DNA from: Streptomyces sp. NBC_00259
Lineage (GTDB): Bacteria; Actinomycetota; Actinomycetes; Streptomycetales; Streptomycetaceae
DNA: 64,000 nt
Direction of reading: 5' to 3'
NCBI RefSeq assembly: GCF_036181745.1
Contig: NZ_CP108080.1
Coordinates: 930,001-994,000, forward strand
The notes under the pieces are model-generated. The model did no database searches. It saw only the letters and a program-made list of their open reading frames with translations, and was not told the DNA's origin. Below are positions 53,976 through 62,655 of the stretch, piece by piece (the first letter of the stretch is position 1; every line of letters begins with the position of its first letter). Made by a program: the position numbers and the translations under genes.

Positions 53976-54452
53976 ATGTCTGCGCAGACACATCTCCCGT
54001 CCCTGTTGTCCCGGACGGGTGCCGTCTCGGCACTCACGATCGCGGCCGTCGGCGGCTCGCTGGTCCTGCCGGGCGGCGCGCCCGAGGCCCATGCCACCGC
54101 GGCACACGCGACGAAGGCACTCAACGTGGCCGCGTCGAAGAAGGGCTCTCCGTACCGCTACGGGGCCACGGGGCCGCATCGCTTCGACTGTTCGGGACTG
54201 ACGCTCTACGCGTACAAGAAGGCCGGCAAGAAGCTGCCGCGCACGGCCCAGCAGCAGTACAACCGGACCCGTCATATCCGCGCTTCCCAACGGCAGCGCG
54301 GTGACCTGGTCTTCTTCCAGGCCCGCGGATACGTGTACCACGTCGGCATCTACGCGGGAGGCGGCAGGATCTGGCACTCGCCGAAGACCGGTTCCGTGGT
54401 GAAGCTGAGCAAGATCTGGTCCAAGAGCGTGCGCTACGGGCGCGTGCGCTGA
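53976..54452 (+). CDS. Secreted NlpC/P60-family cell-wall hydrolase
   Basis: The protein has 158 residues from the ATG at 53976. The signal peptide is about 40 residues long (AVSALTIAAVGGSLVLPGGAPEAHA). The NlpC/P60 catalytic Cys is in RFDCSGLTLYAYKKAGK, and His in GYVYHVGIYAGGGRIWHSP; a third polar His lies in IWHSPKTG. It cleaves the D-Glu-diaminopimelate bond in peptidoglycan. The gene is controlled by the c-di-AMP riboswitch directly upstream, which is consistent with wall growth and osmotic control. Confidence 0.93.
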   Translation: MSAQTHLPSLLSRTGAVSALTIAAVGGSLVLPGGAPEAHATAAHATKALNVAASKKGSPYRYGATGPHRFDCSGLTLYAYKKAGKKLPRTAQQQYNRTRHIRASQRQRGDLVFFQARGYVYHVGIYAGGGRIWHSPKTGSVVKLSKIWSKSVRYGRVR

Positions 54453-54459
54453 GTTGTCC

Positions 54460-54483
54460 GGGCCCCGGCACCGTCCGGGGCCC
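54460..54483 (+). terminator. Terminator after the NlpC/P60 gene
   Basis: GGGCCCCGG (54460-54468) pairs with CCGGGGCCC (54475-54483) around a CACCGT loop. It lies eight bases after the stop codon. Confidence 0.75.
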
Positions 54484-54581
54484 CGAGGGACGAGAGGAGC
54501 GGTCACGGCCCTCCACGGCGCGGCCGGTACGCGTCCGCAGGCGTCCGTACGCGTACGCAACGGCGGGATGCCGTGGAGGGC

Positions 54582-55085
54582 TCAGGGCCGGTGCCCCTGT
54601 GGAGCGGGGTCGCCGGGGAGCCCGCCCGACGGGACCGCCCCGCGCTCGGTGCGGACGACGGCCGGCGCGGGGCTCCAGGGCATGGCGATCCAGACGGTCT
54701 TGCCGCCTTCCGGGGTAGGGCTGACGTGCAGCCTGCCCCCGCACTCGGCGGCGAGCCAGCGGATGATCACCATGCCGCGGCCGTTGTCCTGCTGCACCGC
54801 CGCGGGCAGCCGCTGCGGCCAGCGCGGATGGCTGTCGGTCACACCGACGCACAGCTGTTCGTCGCGCTCGAGACGGACGTCGACCGTGAAGGTGGGTGAC
54901 TGTCCGAAGGTGTGCTGAACGGCGTTGGTGGCCAGTTCGGAGACGATGAGACGGACCGTGTCGGCCGCGTCGTCCTCCCTCGGCAGCCCCCACTCGGTGA
55001 GGACCTCGGAGACGTATCTCCGCGCGGCGGGGACCGAGGCGGGATCGCTCGGCAGGGTGATGGAGGCTTCCTGATGGTCGGCCAT
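54582..55085 (-). CDS. HATPase_c anti-sigma-factor-like/AbaA-like regulatory ATP-binding protein
   Basis: The protein has 167 residues from the ATG at 55085. It has the RsbW-type GHKL ATPase fold: VRLIVSELATNAVQHTF (N box), LCVGVTDSHPRWPQ (altered G1 box), DNGRGMVIIRWLAAECG (G2 box). Streptomyces have many copies beside XRE-DUF5753 and DUF397 genes, and this one is divergent from such a pair. It could be a partner in a developmental or stress switch. The C-terminal 25 residues are Pro/Gly-rich and not conserved. Confidence 0.85.
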   Translation of the reverse strand: MADHQEASITLPSDPASVPAARRYVSEVLTEWGLPREDDAADTVRLIVSELATNAVQHTFGQSPTFTVDVRLERDEQLCVGVTDSHPRWPQRLPAAVQQDNGRGMVIIRWLAAECGGRLHVSPTPEGGKTVWIAMPWSPAPAVVRTERGAVPSGGLPGDPAPQGHRP

Positions 55086-55234
55086 GGCGAGCTGTCCCTT
55101 TCCCACCGGGGCTGCGGGAGCGCGGCACGCAGCGGATGCGGTGCCGGAACAGCCTCGGACTGCGCTGTGCGCCAGAGTGTGCGCTAGCCGTCAGAGTGCC
55201 ACTGTGCCGCCCCTGTTGGTGCCGATCCACCTTG

Positions 55235-55244
55235 ATATGCATAT
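55235..55244. promoter_or_regulatory. ATATGCATAT palindrome in the divergent gap of the WhiJ-like triad
   Basis: ATATGCATAT is a perfect 10-base palindrome in an unusually AT-rich patch (TTGATATGCATATATCTG) of the 293-base gap between the ATPase and XRE genes. It could be a -10 region or the operator bound by the XRE regulator. Confidence 0.4.
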
Positions 55245-55378
55245 ATCTGTCGCTCAAAGCGGTGAACTCTGCGACGCGAGAACGTATTTGGGCGCAGACT
55301 TGCGCTGCGCCGGCCGCTCACGCGCCGGTCGTACGCCGGTCACTCGACGACCGAAGGAGGAACGGAGGAGGGGACGGA

Positions 55379-56236
55379 ATGCGGCACGGTCCCGCGGTGC
55401 GCCGCCGCAAGCTCGGTGAGGAACTGCGCGGCCTGCGGCTGGACGCGGGCCTCACCAGCCGGGAGGCGGCACGCCTGGCGGGTTGGCACCAGTCGAAGGT
55501 GAGCCGCATCGAGACCGGTGCGAGCGGGGTGAAGCCCGCCGATGTGGCCCGGTTGCTCGACGCCTACGGGGTGGCCGATCCGCGGCTGCGGGAGCTGCTG
55601 GGGACGCTGGCGGGCACGGCGGACGGCGGGGGCACGGGCTGGTGGCACGCCTACCGCGGGGTGATCCCTCCCCAGTACCGGGACTTCATCAGCCTGGAGT
55701 CCCAGGCGAGTACGGCGCGGACGCTGGAGACCTCGGTGGTGCCCGGACTGCTGCAGACCGCCGACTACGCACGGGCGGTGACCCTTTCCGCGCTCGAAGG
55801 AGCGCCGACGGCCACGGTGGACTCGCTGGTGGAGGTGCGCATCGCCCGTCAGCAAGTGCTCCGTGCGGAGCGGCCGCTGAGCTTCAGCGCGGTGCTGGAC
55901 GAGGCGGTGCTGCGGCGGCAGGTGGGCGGCCGCCGGGTGATGCGCGGGCAGTTGCGCCGAGTGATGGAGATGGCCCAACTCCCGCATGTGCGCCTGCAGG
56001 TGCTCCCCTTCTCGACCGGTGGTTATGTGGGACTGACCGGACCTTTCGTTATCTTCTCATTCCCGAACACTTCTGATCTGGACGTGGTTGTTCTTGACCA
56101 TCTGACGAGTAGTCTCTACCTCGAACGGAAGGAAGACCTCGAGGCGTACGGCGCCGCTTTCCGCACCATGCAGGCGCATGCGCTCTCGCTCCAGGACTCG
56201 TTGGATCTCATCGCCGGAATCGACGACAGCGCGTAG
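55379..56236 (+). CDS. XRE-family regulator with DUF5753 (WhiJ-like)
   Basis: The protein has 285 residues. GGAGGAGGGGACGG precedes the ATG at 55379. The N-terminal HTH is LRGLRLDAGLTSREAARLAGWHQSKVSRIETGASGV, followed by DUF5753 (WWHAYRGVIPPQYRDFISLE ... ARTLETSVVPGLLQTADYAR ... VIFSFPNTSDLDVVVLDHLTSSLYLE). These are the WhiJ-type regulators of Streptomyces development and antibiotic production. Its DUF397 partner follows after 15 bases. Confidence 0.93.
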   Translation: MRHGPAVRRRKLGEELRGLRLDAGLTSREAARLAGWHQSKVSRIETGASGVKPADVARLLDAYGVADPRLRELLGTLAGTADGGGTGWWHAYRGVIPPQYRDFISLESQASTARTLETSVVPGLLQTADYARAVTLSALEGAPTATVDSLVEVRIARQQVLRAERPLSFSAVLDEAVLRRQVGGRRVMRGQLRRVMEMAQLPHVRLQVLPFSTGGYVGLTGPFVIFSFPNTSDLDVVVLDHLTSSLYLERKEDLEAYGAAFRTMQAHALSLQDSLDLIAGIDDSA

Positions 56237-56251
56237 GGAAGGCACCCCCCA

Positions 56252-56470
56252 ATGTCTGCTCACGACGCACATGTACGCCCTCGGCTGCGCACTCCGTGGC
56301 AGCGCAGCAGCCGCAGTGTCGGAATGAACAACTGCGTGGAGACCGCACGGTGCGCCGACGGCGCCCTGGCCGTGCGCGACTCGAAGAACACCCACCTCCG
56401 CTTCCTCGTGTTCTCGCCCGCCGCCTGGACCGGCTTCGTGCGCGGGCTGCGCGAGGGCGCGGGCGGCTGA
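56252..56470 (+). CDS. DUF397 small protein, partner of the XRE regulator
   Basis: The protein has 72 residues. The DUF397 pattern is clear: WQRSSRSVGMNNCVETARCADGALAVRDSKN and LVFSPAAWTGFVRGLREG. Such proteins pair with XRE-DUF5753 regulators, and in published Streptomyces pairs they bind and modulate the HTH protein, in ways resembling toxin-antitoxin pairs. The stop lies in a hairpin shared with bioF. Confidence 0.92.
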   Translation: MSAHDAHVRPRLRTPWQRSSRSVGMNNCVETARCADGALAVRDSKNTHLRFLVFSPAAWTGFVRGLREGAGG

Positions 56471-56488
56471 CCCGAGGGACGGTCAGCC
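56465..56488. terminator. Compact hairpin overlapping the DUF397 and bioF 3' ends
   Basis: GGCTGACC (56465-56472) pairs with GGTCAGCC (56481-56488) around CGAGGGAC. Both stop codons lie in its arms: TGA of the DUF397 gene and the bioF TGA on the other strand. It can end transcription from both sides. Confidence 0.65.
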
Positions 56489-57637
56489 CGCGGGCGCCGT
56501 CGCCAGGATCGTGGAGAGCGCCGTCCCGATCTGCCGATCGGTGAGATCGGCGCGCGCGGTGAGCCTGATCCGCGAGATCCCGTCCGGAACCGACGGCGGC
56601 CGGAAGCAGCCGACGGCCAGTCCCGCCGCCCGGCAGTCCGCCGCCCAGCGCACGGCCGACTCCGGTGACGGCGCCTGGACGGACACGACGGCCGCGTCCG
56701 GGCGTACGGCGGTCTGCCCGGCGCCGGCCAGCCGCTCGTACAGCGTGGTGGCCACGGCCCGGGCCCGGTCCGCGAGCCCGGGCTCGCGGCGCAGCAGCCG
56801 CAGGCTCGCGAGGGCCGCGCCCGCCGCGGCCGGCGCGAGGCCGGTGTCGAAGATGAACGTACGCGCGGCGTTGACGAGATGGTCGATGACCCGTGCCGGA
56901 CCGAGCACCGCTCCGCCCTGGCTGCCCAGGGACTTGGACAGGGTGAGCGTGGCGACGACGCCCGTGTCGCCCGCGAGGCCCGCCGCGTTCAGGGCTCCCC
57001 TGCCCCCCTCGCCCAGGACTCCGAGACCGTGTGCGTCGTCGACGACCAGGGCCGCGCCGTGCGAACGGCACACCTCGGCGAACTCGCGCAGCGGGGCGGC
57101 GTCGCCGTCGACCGAGAAGACCGAGTCGGACACGACCAGGGCGCGCCGCCCCGGGTGGGCGTCGAGGGTCTTGCGTACGGCCTCCGGATCGGCGTGTGCC
57201 ACGACGGCGGTCTCGGCGCGGGACAGCCGGCAGCCGTCGACGATCGAGGCGTGGTTGCCGGCGTCCGACACGATCAGCGACCCGTGCGCGCCGAGCGCCG
57301 TCAGCGCCGCAAGGTTCGCCGCGTACCCCGAGGAGAACACGAGCGCCGCCTCGAACCCGCAGAACTCGGCCAGCTCACGTTCCAGTTCCGCGTGCAGCTC
57401 GGTGCTGCCGGTCACGAGCCGGGAGCCGGTCGCGCCGGCGCCCCACCGCCGTGCGGCCTCGGCGGCCGCCTGGGTGATCTCCGGCCGCCGGGTCAGGCCG
57501 AGGTAGTCGTTGCTCGCCAGATCGAGCAGCGCGGAGGTGGCGGGACGCGGCCGGAGTGTACGGACGAGACCGGCGTCCGCGCGGTGGCGCGCCGCGTCGT
57601 CGGTCCAGTCGAAAGGATCCTGAGGCACCTGGGGCAT
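56483..57637 (-). CDS. bioF: 8-amino-7-oxononanoate synthase
   Basis: The protein has 384 residues from the ATG at 57637, preceded by AAAGGA. It is a PLP-dependent alpha-oxoamine synthase: NDYLGLTRRPEI, GATGSRLVTGSTELHAELERELAEF, SDAGNHASIVDG, VVDDAHGLGVLGE with the Asp-x-x-His, and the PLP Lys in TLTLSKSLGSQGGAV. It joins pimeloyl-thioester and alanine, the first committed biotin ring-forming step. It is divergent from bioBAD. Confidence 0.94.
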   Translation of the reverse strand: MPQVPQDPFDWTDDAARHRADAGLVRTLRPRPATSALLDLASNDYLGLTRRPEITQAAAEAARRWGAGATGSRLVTGSTELHAELERELAEFCGFEAALVFSSGYAANLAALTALGAHGSLIVSDAGNHASIVDGCRLSRAETAVVAHADPEAVRKTLDAHPGRRALVVSDSVFSVDGDAAPLREFAEVCRSHGAALVVDDAHGLGVLGEGGRGALNAAGLAGDTGVVATLTLSKSLGSQGGAVLGPARVIDHLVNAARTFIFDTGLAPAAAGAALASLRLLRREPGLADRARAVATTLYERLAGAGQTAVRPDAAVVSVQAPSPESAVRWAADCRAAGLAVGCFRPPSVPDGISRIRLTARADLTDRQIGTALSTILATAPAG

Positions 57638-57694
57638 GTTCCGGTCCTTTTGTAGGCAGCGCACAGACCCTAGCCGGGGACGGTAGAGGTCAGA

Positions 57695-57710
57695 GTGTGG
57701 CCATACACAC
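57695..57710. promoter_or_regulatory. Inverted repeat between bioF and bioB
   Basis: GTGTGGCCATACACAC has five-base arms GTGTG/CACAC with a six-base centre. It lies in the 142-base gap between the divergent biotin genes. It may be the operator of a biotin regulator, but it does not match the BioQ or BirA consensus as I remember them. Confidence 0.45.
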
Positions 57711-57779
57711 ACCTCAATCGGCGGGTGTTGTCGAGTTCCTCCTTGGCCGCGGGGTGTCCGGTAGGCGAGGATCTGCGCC

Positions 57780-58988
57780 ATGGACCTCCTGAACACGCTG
57801 GTGGACAAGGGCCTGCGGCGTGAGCTGCCGACCCGCGAAGAAGCGCTCGCCGTACTGGCGACCTCCGACGACGATCTGCTCGAAGTGGTGGCCGCGGCCG
57901 GAAGGGTGCGCCGTCAGTGGTTCGGGCGGCGGGTGAAGCTGAACTATCTGGTCAACCTCAAGTCCGGTCTGTGTCCCGAGGACTGTTCGTACTGTTCCCA
58001 GCGGCTCGGTTCCAAGGCGGAGATCCTCAAGTACACCTGGCTGAAGCCGGACGAGGCGTCGAAGGCGGCGGCCGCGGGGGTCGCGGGCGGCGCCAAGCGG
58101 GTCTGTCTGGTCGCCAGCGGCCGCGGGCCGACCGACCGTGACGTGGCCCGGGTCTCGCAGACCATCGAGGCCATCAAGGAGCAGAACGAGGGCGTCGAGG
58201 TGTGTGCCTGTCTCGGTCTGCTCTCCGACGGCCAGGCGGAGCGGCTGCGGGACGCGGGCGCCGACGCGTACAACCACAACCTCAACACGTCCGAGGGGAC
58301 GTACGGGGACATCACGACCACCCACACGTACGCGGACCGCGTGGACACCGTCCAGAAGGCGCACGCCGCCGGTCTGTCGGCCTGTTCGGGTCTGATCGCG
58401 GGCATGGGCGAGCGCGACGAGGACCTGGTCGACGTGGTGTTCTCGCTGCGTGAGCTGGACCCGGACTCGGTGCCGGTGAACTTCCTGATCCCGTTCGAGG
58501 GCACGCCGCTCGCCAAGGAGTGGAATCTGACGCCGCAGCGGGCGCTGCGGATCCTCGCCATGGTCCGGTTCGTCTGCCCGGACGTGGAGGTACGGCTCGC
58601 GGGTGGCCGTGAGGTCCATCTGCGGACGCTGCAGCCGCTGGCGCTGCACCTCGCCAACTCGATCTTCCTCGGTGACTATCTGACCAGCGAGGGCCAGGCG
58701 GGCAAGGCGGACCTCGACATGATCGCGGACGCGGGCTTCGAGGTGGAGGGCACGGACACGACGACGCTGCCCGAGCACCGTGCGGACGCCGTCGCGGGCG
58801 GCTGCGGTTCGGGAGGCGGCGGTGGCTGCGCGCCCTGCGGCGACACCGGGACCGAGACCGGGACCGACACCGGCACCGGCACTGCTGTGAAGACCGCTCC
58901 CGAGACCGAGAGCGTCTCCGCTGCGCGCCCCGACCTGGTGGCCGTGCGGCGCCGCGGCGCCGGAACGGACATCGCGCCCAATGCGTAG
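57780..58988 (+). CDS. bioB: Biotin synthase
   Basis: The protein has 402 residues. The radical-SAM cluster motif is [10 protein letters not shown], with [11 protein letters not shown] before it; other blocks are [29 protein letters not shown] and [13 protein letters not shown]. It inserts sulfur into dethiobiotin. The C-terminal region of about 65 residues after the core is unusual: it has [15 protein letters not shown], with three Cys, and Thr/Gly repeats ([13 protein letters not shown]). The GCGS...CAPC part may bind metal or be a linker. The stop overlaps bioA by eight bases. Confidence 0.95.
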   Translation: MDLLNTLVDKGLRRELPTREEALAVLATSDDDLLEVVAAAGRVRRQWFGRRVKLNYLVNLKSGLCPEDCSYCSQRLGSKAEILKYTWLKPDEASKAAAAGVAGGAKRVCLVASGRGPTDRDVARVSQTIEAIKEQNEGVEVCACLGLLSDGQAERLRDAGADAYNHNLNTSEGTYGDITTTHTYADRVDTVQKAHAAGLSACSGLIAGMGERDEDLVDVVFSLRELDPDSVPVNFLIPFEGTPLAKEWNLTPQRALRILAMVRFVCPDVEVRLAGGREVHLRTLQPLALHLANSIFLGDYLTSEGQAGKADLDMIADAGFEVEGTDTTTLPEHRADAVAGGCGSGGGGGCAPCGDTGTETGTDTGTGTAVKTAPETESVSAARPDLVAVRRRGAGTDIAPNA

Positions 58989-60282
58989 CTCCGCCGCGCG
59001 CGAGCTCGTCGCCCTGGACCGGGCTCATGTCTGGCACCCGTACGGCCCGATGCCGGGCCGCACGGACCCGCTGGTCGTGGAGTCCGCGTCCGGCGTACGG
59101 CTCCGGCTCGCCGAACCGGCACACGGGCGCTCCGAGTTGGTGGACGGCATGTCCTCGTGGTGGTCGGCGATCCACGGCTACAACCACCCCGTGCTCAACG
59201 AGGCCGCGCGCGGGCAGCTGGACCGTATGAGCCATGTGATGTTCGGCGGCCTCACCCACGAGCCCGCCGTCCGCCTCGCGACACGGCTCGTGGAGATCAC
59301 CCCGGAACCGCTCCGGCACGTCTTCCTCTGCGACTCGGGCTCGGTGTCCGTCGAGGTCGCGGTGAAGATGTGCCTGCAGTACTGGCGTTCTGTGGGCCGG
59401 CCGGGCAAGCAGCGGCTGCTGACCTGGCGCGGCGGGTACCACGGGGACACCTGGCAGCCGATGTCGGTGTGCGACCCCGAGGGCGGGATGCACGACCTGT
59501 GGTCGGGTGTCCTGCCACGTCAGATCTTCGCGGACGCCCCGCCGGCCGGGTACGAACGACCGTACGACGCCGCGTACGCGGAGCATCTGCGTGAGCAGAT
59601 CGGGCGCCACGCGGACGAGCTGGCCGCGGTGATCGTGGAGCCGGTGGTGCAGGGGGCCGGAGGGATGCGGTTCCACTCCCCCGACTGGCTGCGGGTGCTG
59701 CGGGAGGCCTGCGACGAGCACGATGTGCTGCTCGTCTTCGACGAGATCGCGACCGGATTCGGGCGCACGGGCAGGCTCTTCGCGGCGGAACACGCGGGTG
59801 TCTCGCCCGATGTGATGTGTCTCGGCAAGGCGCTGACCGGCGGATATCTGACCATGGCGGCGACGCTGTGCACGGGCAGGGTGGCGGACGGGATCTCCCA
59901 GGGCGACGTCCCCGTGCTGGCCCACGGTCCGACCTTCATGGGCAATCCGCTGGCGGCGGCGGTCGCGTGCGCGTCGATCGATCTGCTCCTGGCTCAGGAT
60001 TGGGAGCAGGAGGTCAAGCGTCTGGAGGCAGGACTCCGCGAGGGACTGGCGGACGCCGCCGCGCTCGAGGGGGTCCTGGACGTCCGCGTCCTGGGCGGGA
60101 TCGGCGTCGTCCAGCTCGACCACCCGGTGGACATGGCGGCGGCGACGGAGTCGGCCGTGCGCGAGGGCGTGTGGCTGCGTCCGTTCCGCGATCTGATCTA
60201 CACGATGCCGCCGTATGTGACCGGCAACGAGGATCTCTCGCGCATCACACGAGCGGTGTGCGCGGCCGCGGCCGCGGGTTGA
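58981..60282 (+). CDS. bioA: Adenosylmethionine--8-amino-7-oxononanoate aminotransferase
   Basis: The protein has 433 residues. It begins [66 protein letters not shown] and [11 protein letters not shown] with the PLP Lys follow. It uses SAM as amino donor to make 7,8-diaminononanoate. The ATG lies in the end of bioB. Confidence 0.95.
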   Translation: MRSSAARELVALDRAHVWHPYGPMPGRTDPLVVESASGVRLRLAEPAHGRSELVDGMSSWWSAIHGYNHPVLNEAARGQLDRMSHVMFGGLTHEPAVRLATRLVEITPEPLRHVFLCDSGSVSVEVAVKMCLQYWRSVGRPGKQRLLTWRGGYHGDTWQPMSVCDPEGGMHDLWSGVLPRQIFADAPPAGYERPYDAAYAEHLREQIGRHADELAAVIVEPVVQGAGGMRFHSPDWLRVLREACDEHDVLLVFDEIATGFGRTGRLFAAEHAGVSPDVMCLGKALTGGYLTMAATLCTGRVADGISQGDVPVLAHGPTFMGNPLAAAVACASIDLLLAQDWEQEVKRLEAGLREGLADAAALEGVLDVRVLGGIGVVQLDHPVDMAAATESAVREGVWLRPFRDLIYTMPPYVTGNEDLSRITRAVCAAAAAG

Positions 60283-60340
60283 TCCGGGGTCTCGTCCCCG
60301 GACCTCCGGCATGAGCAGGGTGCAGCAGCAAGGGAGCAGC

Positions 60341-61057
60341 ATGGGCGTCATCGTCGTCAGCGGGACCGGGACCGAGATCGGGAAGACCGTGGTCACCGCG
60401 GCCCTCGCCGCTGCCGCCGCCGCACAGGGACGGACCGTGGCGGTGCTGAAGCCCGCACAGACCGGGCTCGCGCACGGCGATTCCGGTGACGCCCAGGAGG
60501 CCGCACGGCTCGCGGGTTCCGGGGTGACGGGGGTCGAACTCGCCCGGTTCCCCGAGCCGCTGGCCCCGGCGACGGCCGCGCGGCGGGCGGGAATGGCCCC
60601 GATCGGCCCGCGCGACGTCGCCGACGCCGCGGCGAAACTGGCCACCGAGCACGATCTGGTGCTGGTCGAAGGCGCGGGCGGACTGCTCGTACGGTTCGAC
60701 GACCGGGGCGGCACCCTCGCCGACGCGGCCCGGCTGCTCGGCGCGCCGGTGCTGGTCGTGGCACACGCCGGACTCGGCACGCTCAACGCGACGGCACTCA
60801 CCACCGAGGCCCTGCGCGCCCGCTCGCTGGAACCGCTGGGCGTCGTCGTGGGCAGCTGGCCCGAGGTGCCGGACCTCGCGGCACGCTGCAATGTGGCCGA
60901 CCTCCCGGACTCGGCGGGAGCGGCGCTGCTCGGGGCCGTGCCCGAGGGGTCCGGCTCACTGCCGCCCGAGGCGTTCCGCGCCAGGGCCGCGCGCTGGCTG
61001 GCTCCTGCGCTGGGCGGTGTGTGGGACGTGGACGCCTTCGCCGCAGCCGTACGCTGA
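60341..61057 (+). CDS. bioD: Dethiobiotin synthetase
   Basis: The protein has 238 residues. AAGGGAG precedes the ATG at 60341; an in-frame ATG at 60311 is less likely. The P-loop is VVSGTGTEIGKTVVTAAL, the substrate Lys is in VAVLKPAQTGL, and LVEGAGGLLVRF is the third family motif. It closes the ureido ring with CO2 and ATP. The bioBAD genes plus divergent bioF give the complete late biotin route. Confidence 0.95.
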   Translation: MGVIVVSGTGTEIGKTVVTAALAAAAAAQGRTVAVLKPAQTGLAHGDSGDAQEAARLAGSGVTGVELARFPEPLAPATAARRAGMAPIGPRDVADAAAKLATEHDLVLVEGAGGLLVRFDDRGGTLADAARLLGAPVLVVAHAGLGTLNATALTTEALRARSLEPLGVVVGSWPEVPDLAARCNVADLPDSAGAALLGAVPEGSGSLPPEAFRARAARWLAPALGGVWDVDAFAAAVR

Positions 61058-61062
61058 GCGCC

Positions 61063-61407
61063 ATGCGAGCACGGGTTCAGGAGATCGTTTTCGACTGCGC
61101 GGAGCCGGCGGCACTCGCCCGGTTCTGGTCCGCGCTGCTCGGCGGCGAGGCGGTGGAGCGGAGCGCGGACTGGGCCTATGTCGATCCGCCCGGTTTCGTA
61201 CGCGTCGCCTTCCAGCGCGTGCCCGAGGGGAAGACGGTGAAGAACCGGCTGCACCTGGACGTGGACGCGGGTGATGTCAATGCGGCCGCGGCCGAGGCCC
61301 TAGGTCTCGGCGCCACCCTGGTGGGAGCCGTGGTCACCGACGACCACGGCCGGTTCCAGGTGCTGCGGGACCCGGAGGGCAACGAGTTCTGTTTCGTCGG
61401 CGACTGA
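61063..61407 (+). CDS. VOC/glyoxalase-family small protein
   Basis: The protein has 114 residues from the ATG at 61063, five bases after bioD. The VOC fold is seen: EIVFDCAEPAALARFWSALLGG, YVDPPGFVRVAFQRVPEGKTVKNRLHLDVD and VVTDDHGRFQVLRDPEGNEFCFV. Metal-ligand positions are present (His in LHLDVD, Glu in NEFCF), but no substrate can be named. It might be co-transcribed with bioD, although a role in biotin synthesis is not implied. Confidence 0.85.
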   Translation: MRARVQEIVFDCAEPAALARFWSALLGGEAVERSADWAYVDPPGFVRVAFQRVPEGKTVKNRLHLDVDAGDVNAAAAEALGLGATLVGAVVTDDHGRFQVLRDPEGNEFCFVGD

Positions 61408-61609
61408 CGGAACGCTTCTGTCGCTGTCGGATGAACGGGGCTGACTGAGCCGGGGCGTCCGGGGGGAGAATCACCGTATCCGTGCGTTCGCCCGGGTTCG
61501 GACGGTGGTGGACGACGGGCGGCGGGCAGCGGGCAGCGGCCAGTCGCAACGTCGCACGCCACAGGCCGTACGCCGCACGCCGCACATCGCCCAGCCGGAG
61601 GAGGCCCCC

Positions 61610-62290
61610 ATGCCGTTGCGCAGTGCCAGAGTGCCCCGGGACGCCGTGCACCATCCGGTCTTCGCGCGCTTCTACGCCCGGTTCAGTGTGTCCGCCGATC
61701 TCAGGGGCGGTATCGCCGCATACCGCGAAGAGCTGCTGGCCGGGCTGTCCGGACGGGTCATCGAGATCGGTGCGGGCAACGGGCTGAACTTCGCCCACTA
61801 CCCGGCGGCGGTGTCCGAGGTGGTCGCGCTGGAACCGGAGCGCACGCTGAGGAAGTTGGCGGTGACCGCCGCACTGCACGCGGACGTCCCGGTCGATGTG
61901 GTCCCGGGTGCGGCGGAGGCCCTGCCGGTGAAGAGCGAGGCCTTCGACGGGGCGGTGGTGTCACTCGTGCTGTGCAGCGTACGTGACCTGTCGCGTGCGC
62001 TGTCCGAGGTGAGGCGGGTGCTGCGCCCCGGAGGCGAGCTGCGGTTCTTCGAGCACGGTGTGGCACCGGGCGGGGCGATGGCCACCGTGCAGCGGGGCCT
62101 GGACCGTACGGTGTGGCCACGGCTCTTCGGAGGCTGTCACACGTCCCGCGACCCGCTGGCGGCGATCGAGGCGGCCGGCTTCGAGCTGGGGACGTACCGG
62201 AGGCTCCGGGTGCCGGAAAAGGGTCCCCGACTACCCACGTCCTGCTGTGTGCTGGGCGTGGCGCGCCGACCGCACGAGGACACTCACTGA
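61610..62290 (+). CDS. Class I SAM-dependent methyltransferase
   Basis: The protein has 226 residues from the ATG at 61610, after GGAGGAGG. Motif I is VIEIGAGNGLNFAHYP, followed by VVALEPERTLRKLA, FDGAVVSLVLCSVRDLSRALSEVRRVLRPGGELRFFEH. It looks like a UbiE/MenG-type or thiopurine-like family member of unknown target (Methyltransf_11). It converges with the Fic-like toxin gene, overlapping by seven bases. Confidence 0.88.
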   Translation: MPLRSARVPRDAVHHPVFARFYARFSVSADLRGGIAAYREELLAGLSGRVIEIGAGNGLNFAHYPAAVSEVVALEPERTLRKLAVTAALHADVPVDVVPGAAEALPVKSEAFDGAVVSLVLCSVRDLSRALSEVRRVLRPGGELRFFEHGVAPGGAMATVQRGLDRTVWPRLFGGCHTSRDPLAAIEAAGFELGTYRRLRVPEKGPRLPTSCCVLGVARRPHEDTH

Positions 62291-62655
62291 ATCCACTGCC
62301 GCAGTTCGCGGGCGATGCCCAGGACCCCGGTCTTGCCCTCCTTCACCAGCCGGGCCAGGTCGCGGACCCGTTCCGGTGAGGTGGACACCCTCAGTCCGCT
62401 CGCGACGAGATAGCCGTACGCGACGGCCGTGGCGAACATCGCGTTGGAGTGCTCCAGCGCCGGTACGTGCAGGAGGACTTGCATCAGGGCCGCCGCGCGC
62501 GTGAACGGATCGTCGTACACGGCGGTGCCGAAGATCTCCGCCTCATGGCGGCTGACGGCGGCGATGAGCGCGCCCCAGTCGGTGACCTGCGGATCGCCGG
62601 GCATCTTGTGCTCGGCGACCATGAGGAGCCAGGCGAGGTCGATGGAAAGGTTCAA
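62284..62655 (-). CDS. Fic/Doc-like toxin component of a toxin-antitoxin pair
   Basis: The protein has 123 residues. The TTG at 62655 overlaps the antitoxin stop (TTGA). It matches the Streptomyces group named 'fic family toxin-antitoxin system, toxin component': SIDLAWLLMVAEHKMPGDPQVTDWGALIAAVSRHEAEIFG, then HVPALEHSNAMFATAVAYGYLVASG. The last block is the Fic/Doc motif position (HxFxx(G/A)N), here HVPALEHSN, so it is degenerate; kinase-like Doc activity or AMP transfer is uncertain. Three bases of overlap with the antitoxin gene give translational coupling. Confidence 0.78.
   Translation of the reverse strand: MNLSIDLAWLLMVAEHKMPGDPQVTDWGALIAAVSRHEAEIFGTAVYDDPFTRAAALMQVLLHVPALEHSNAMFATAVAYGYLVASGLRVSTSPERVRDLARLVKEGKTGVLGIARELRQWIQ

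Noticed and set aside
58312..61254. A 980-codon minus-strand frame across the bioBAD genes
   Set aside because: It is antisense to three certain genes and its translation is low complexity Arg/Pro/Ser.
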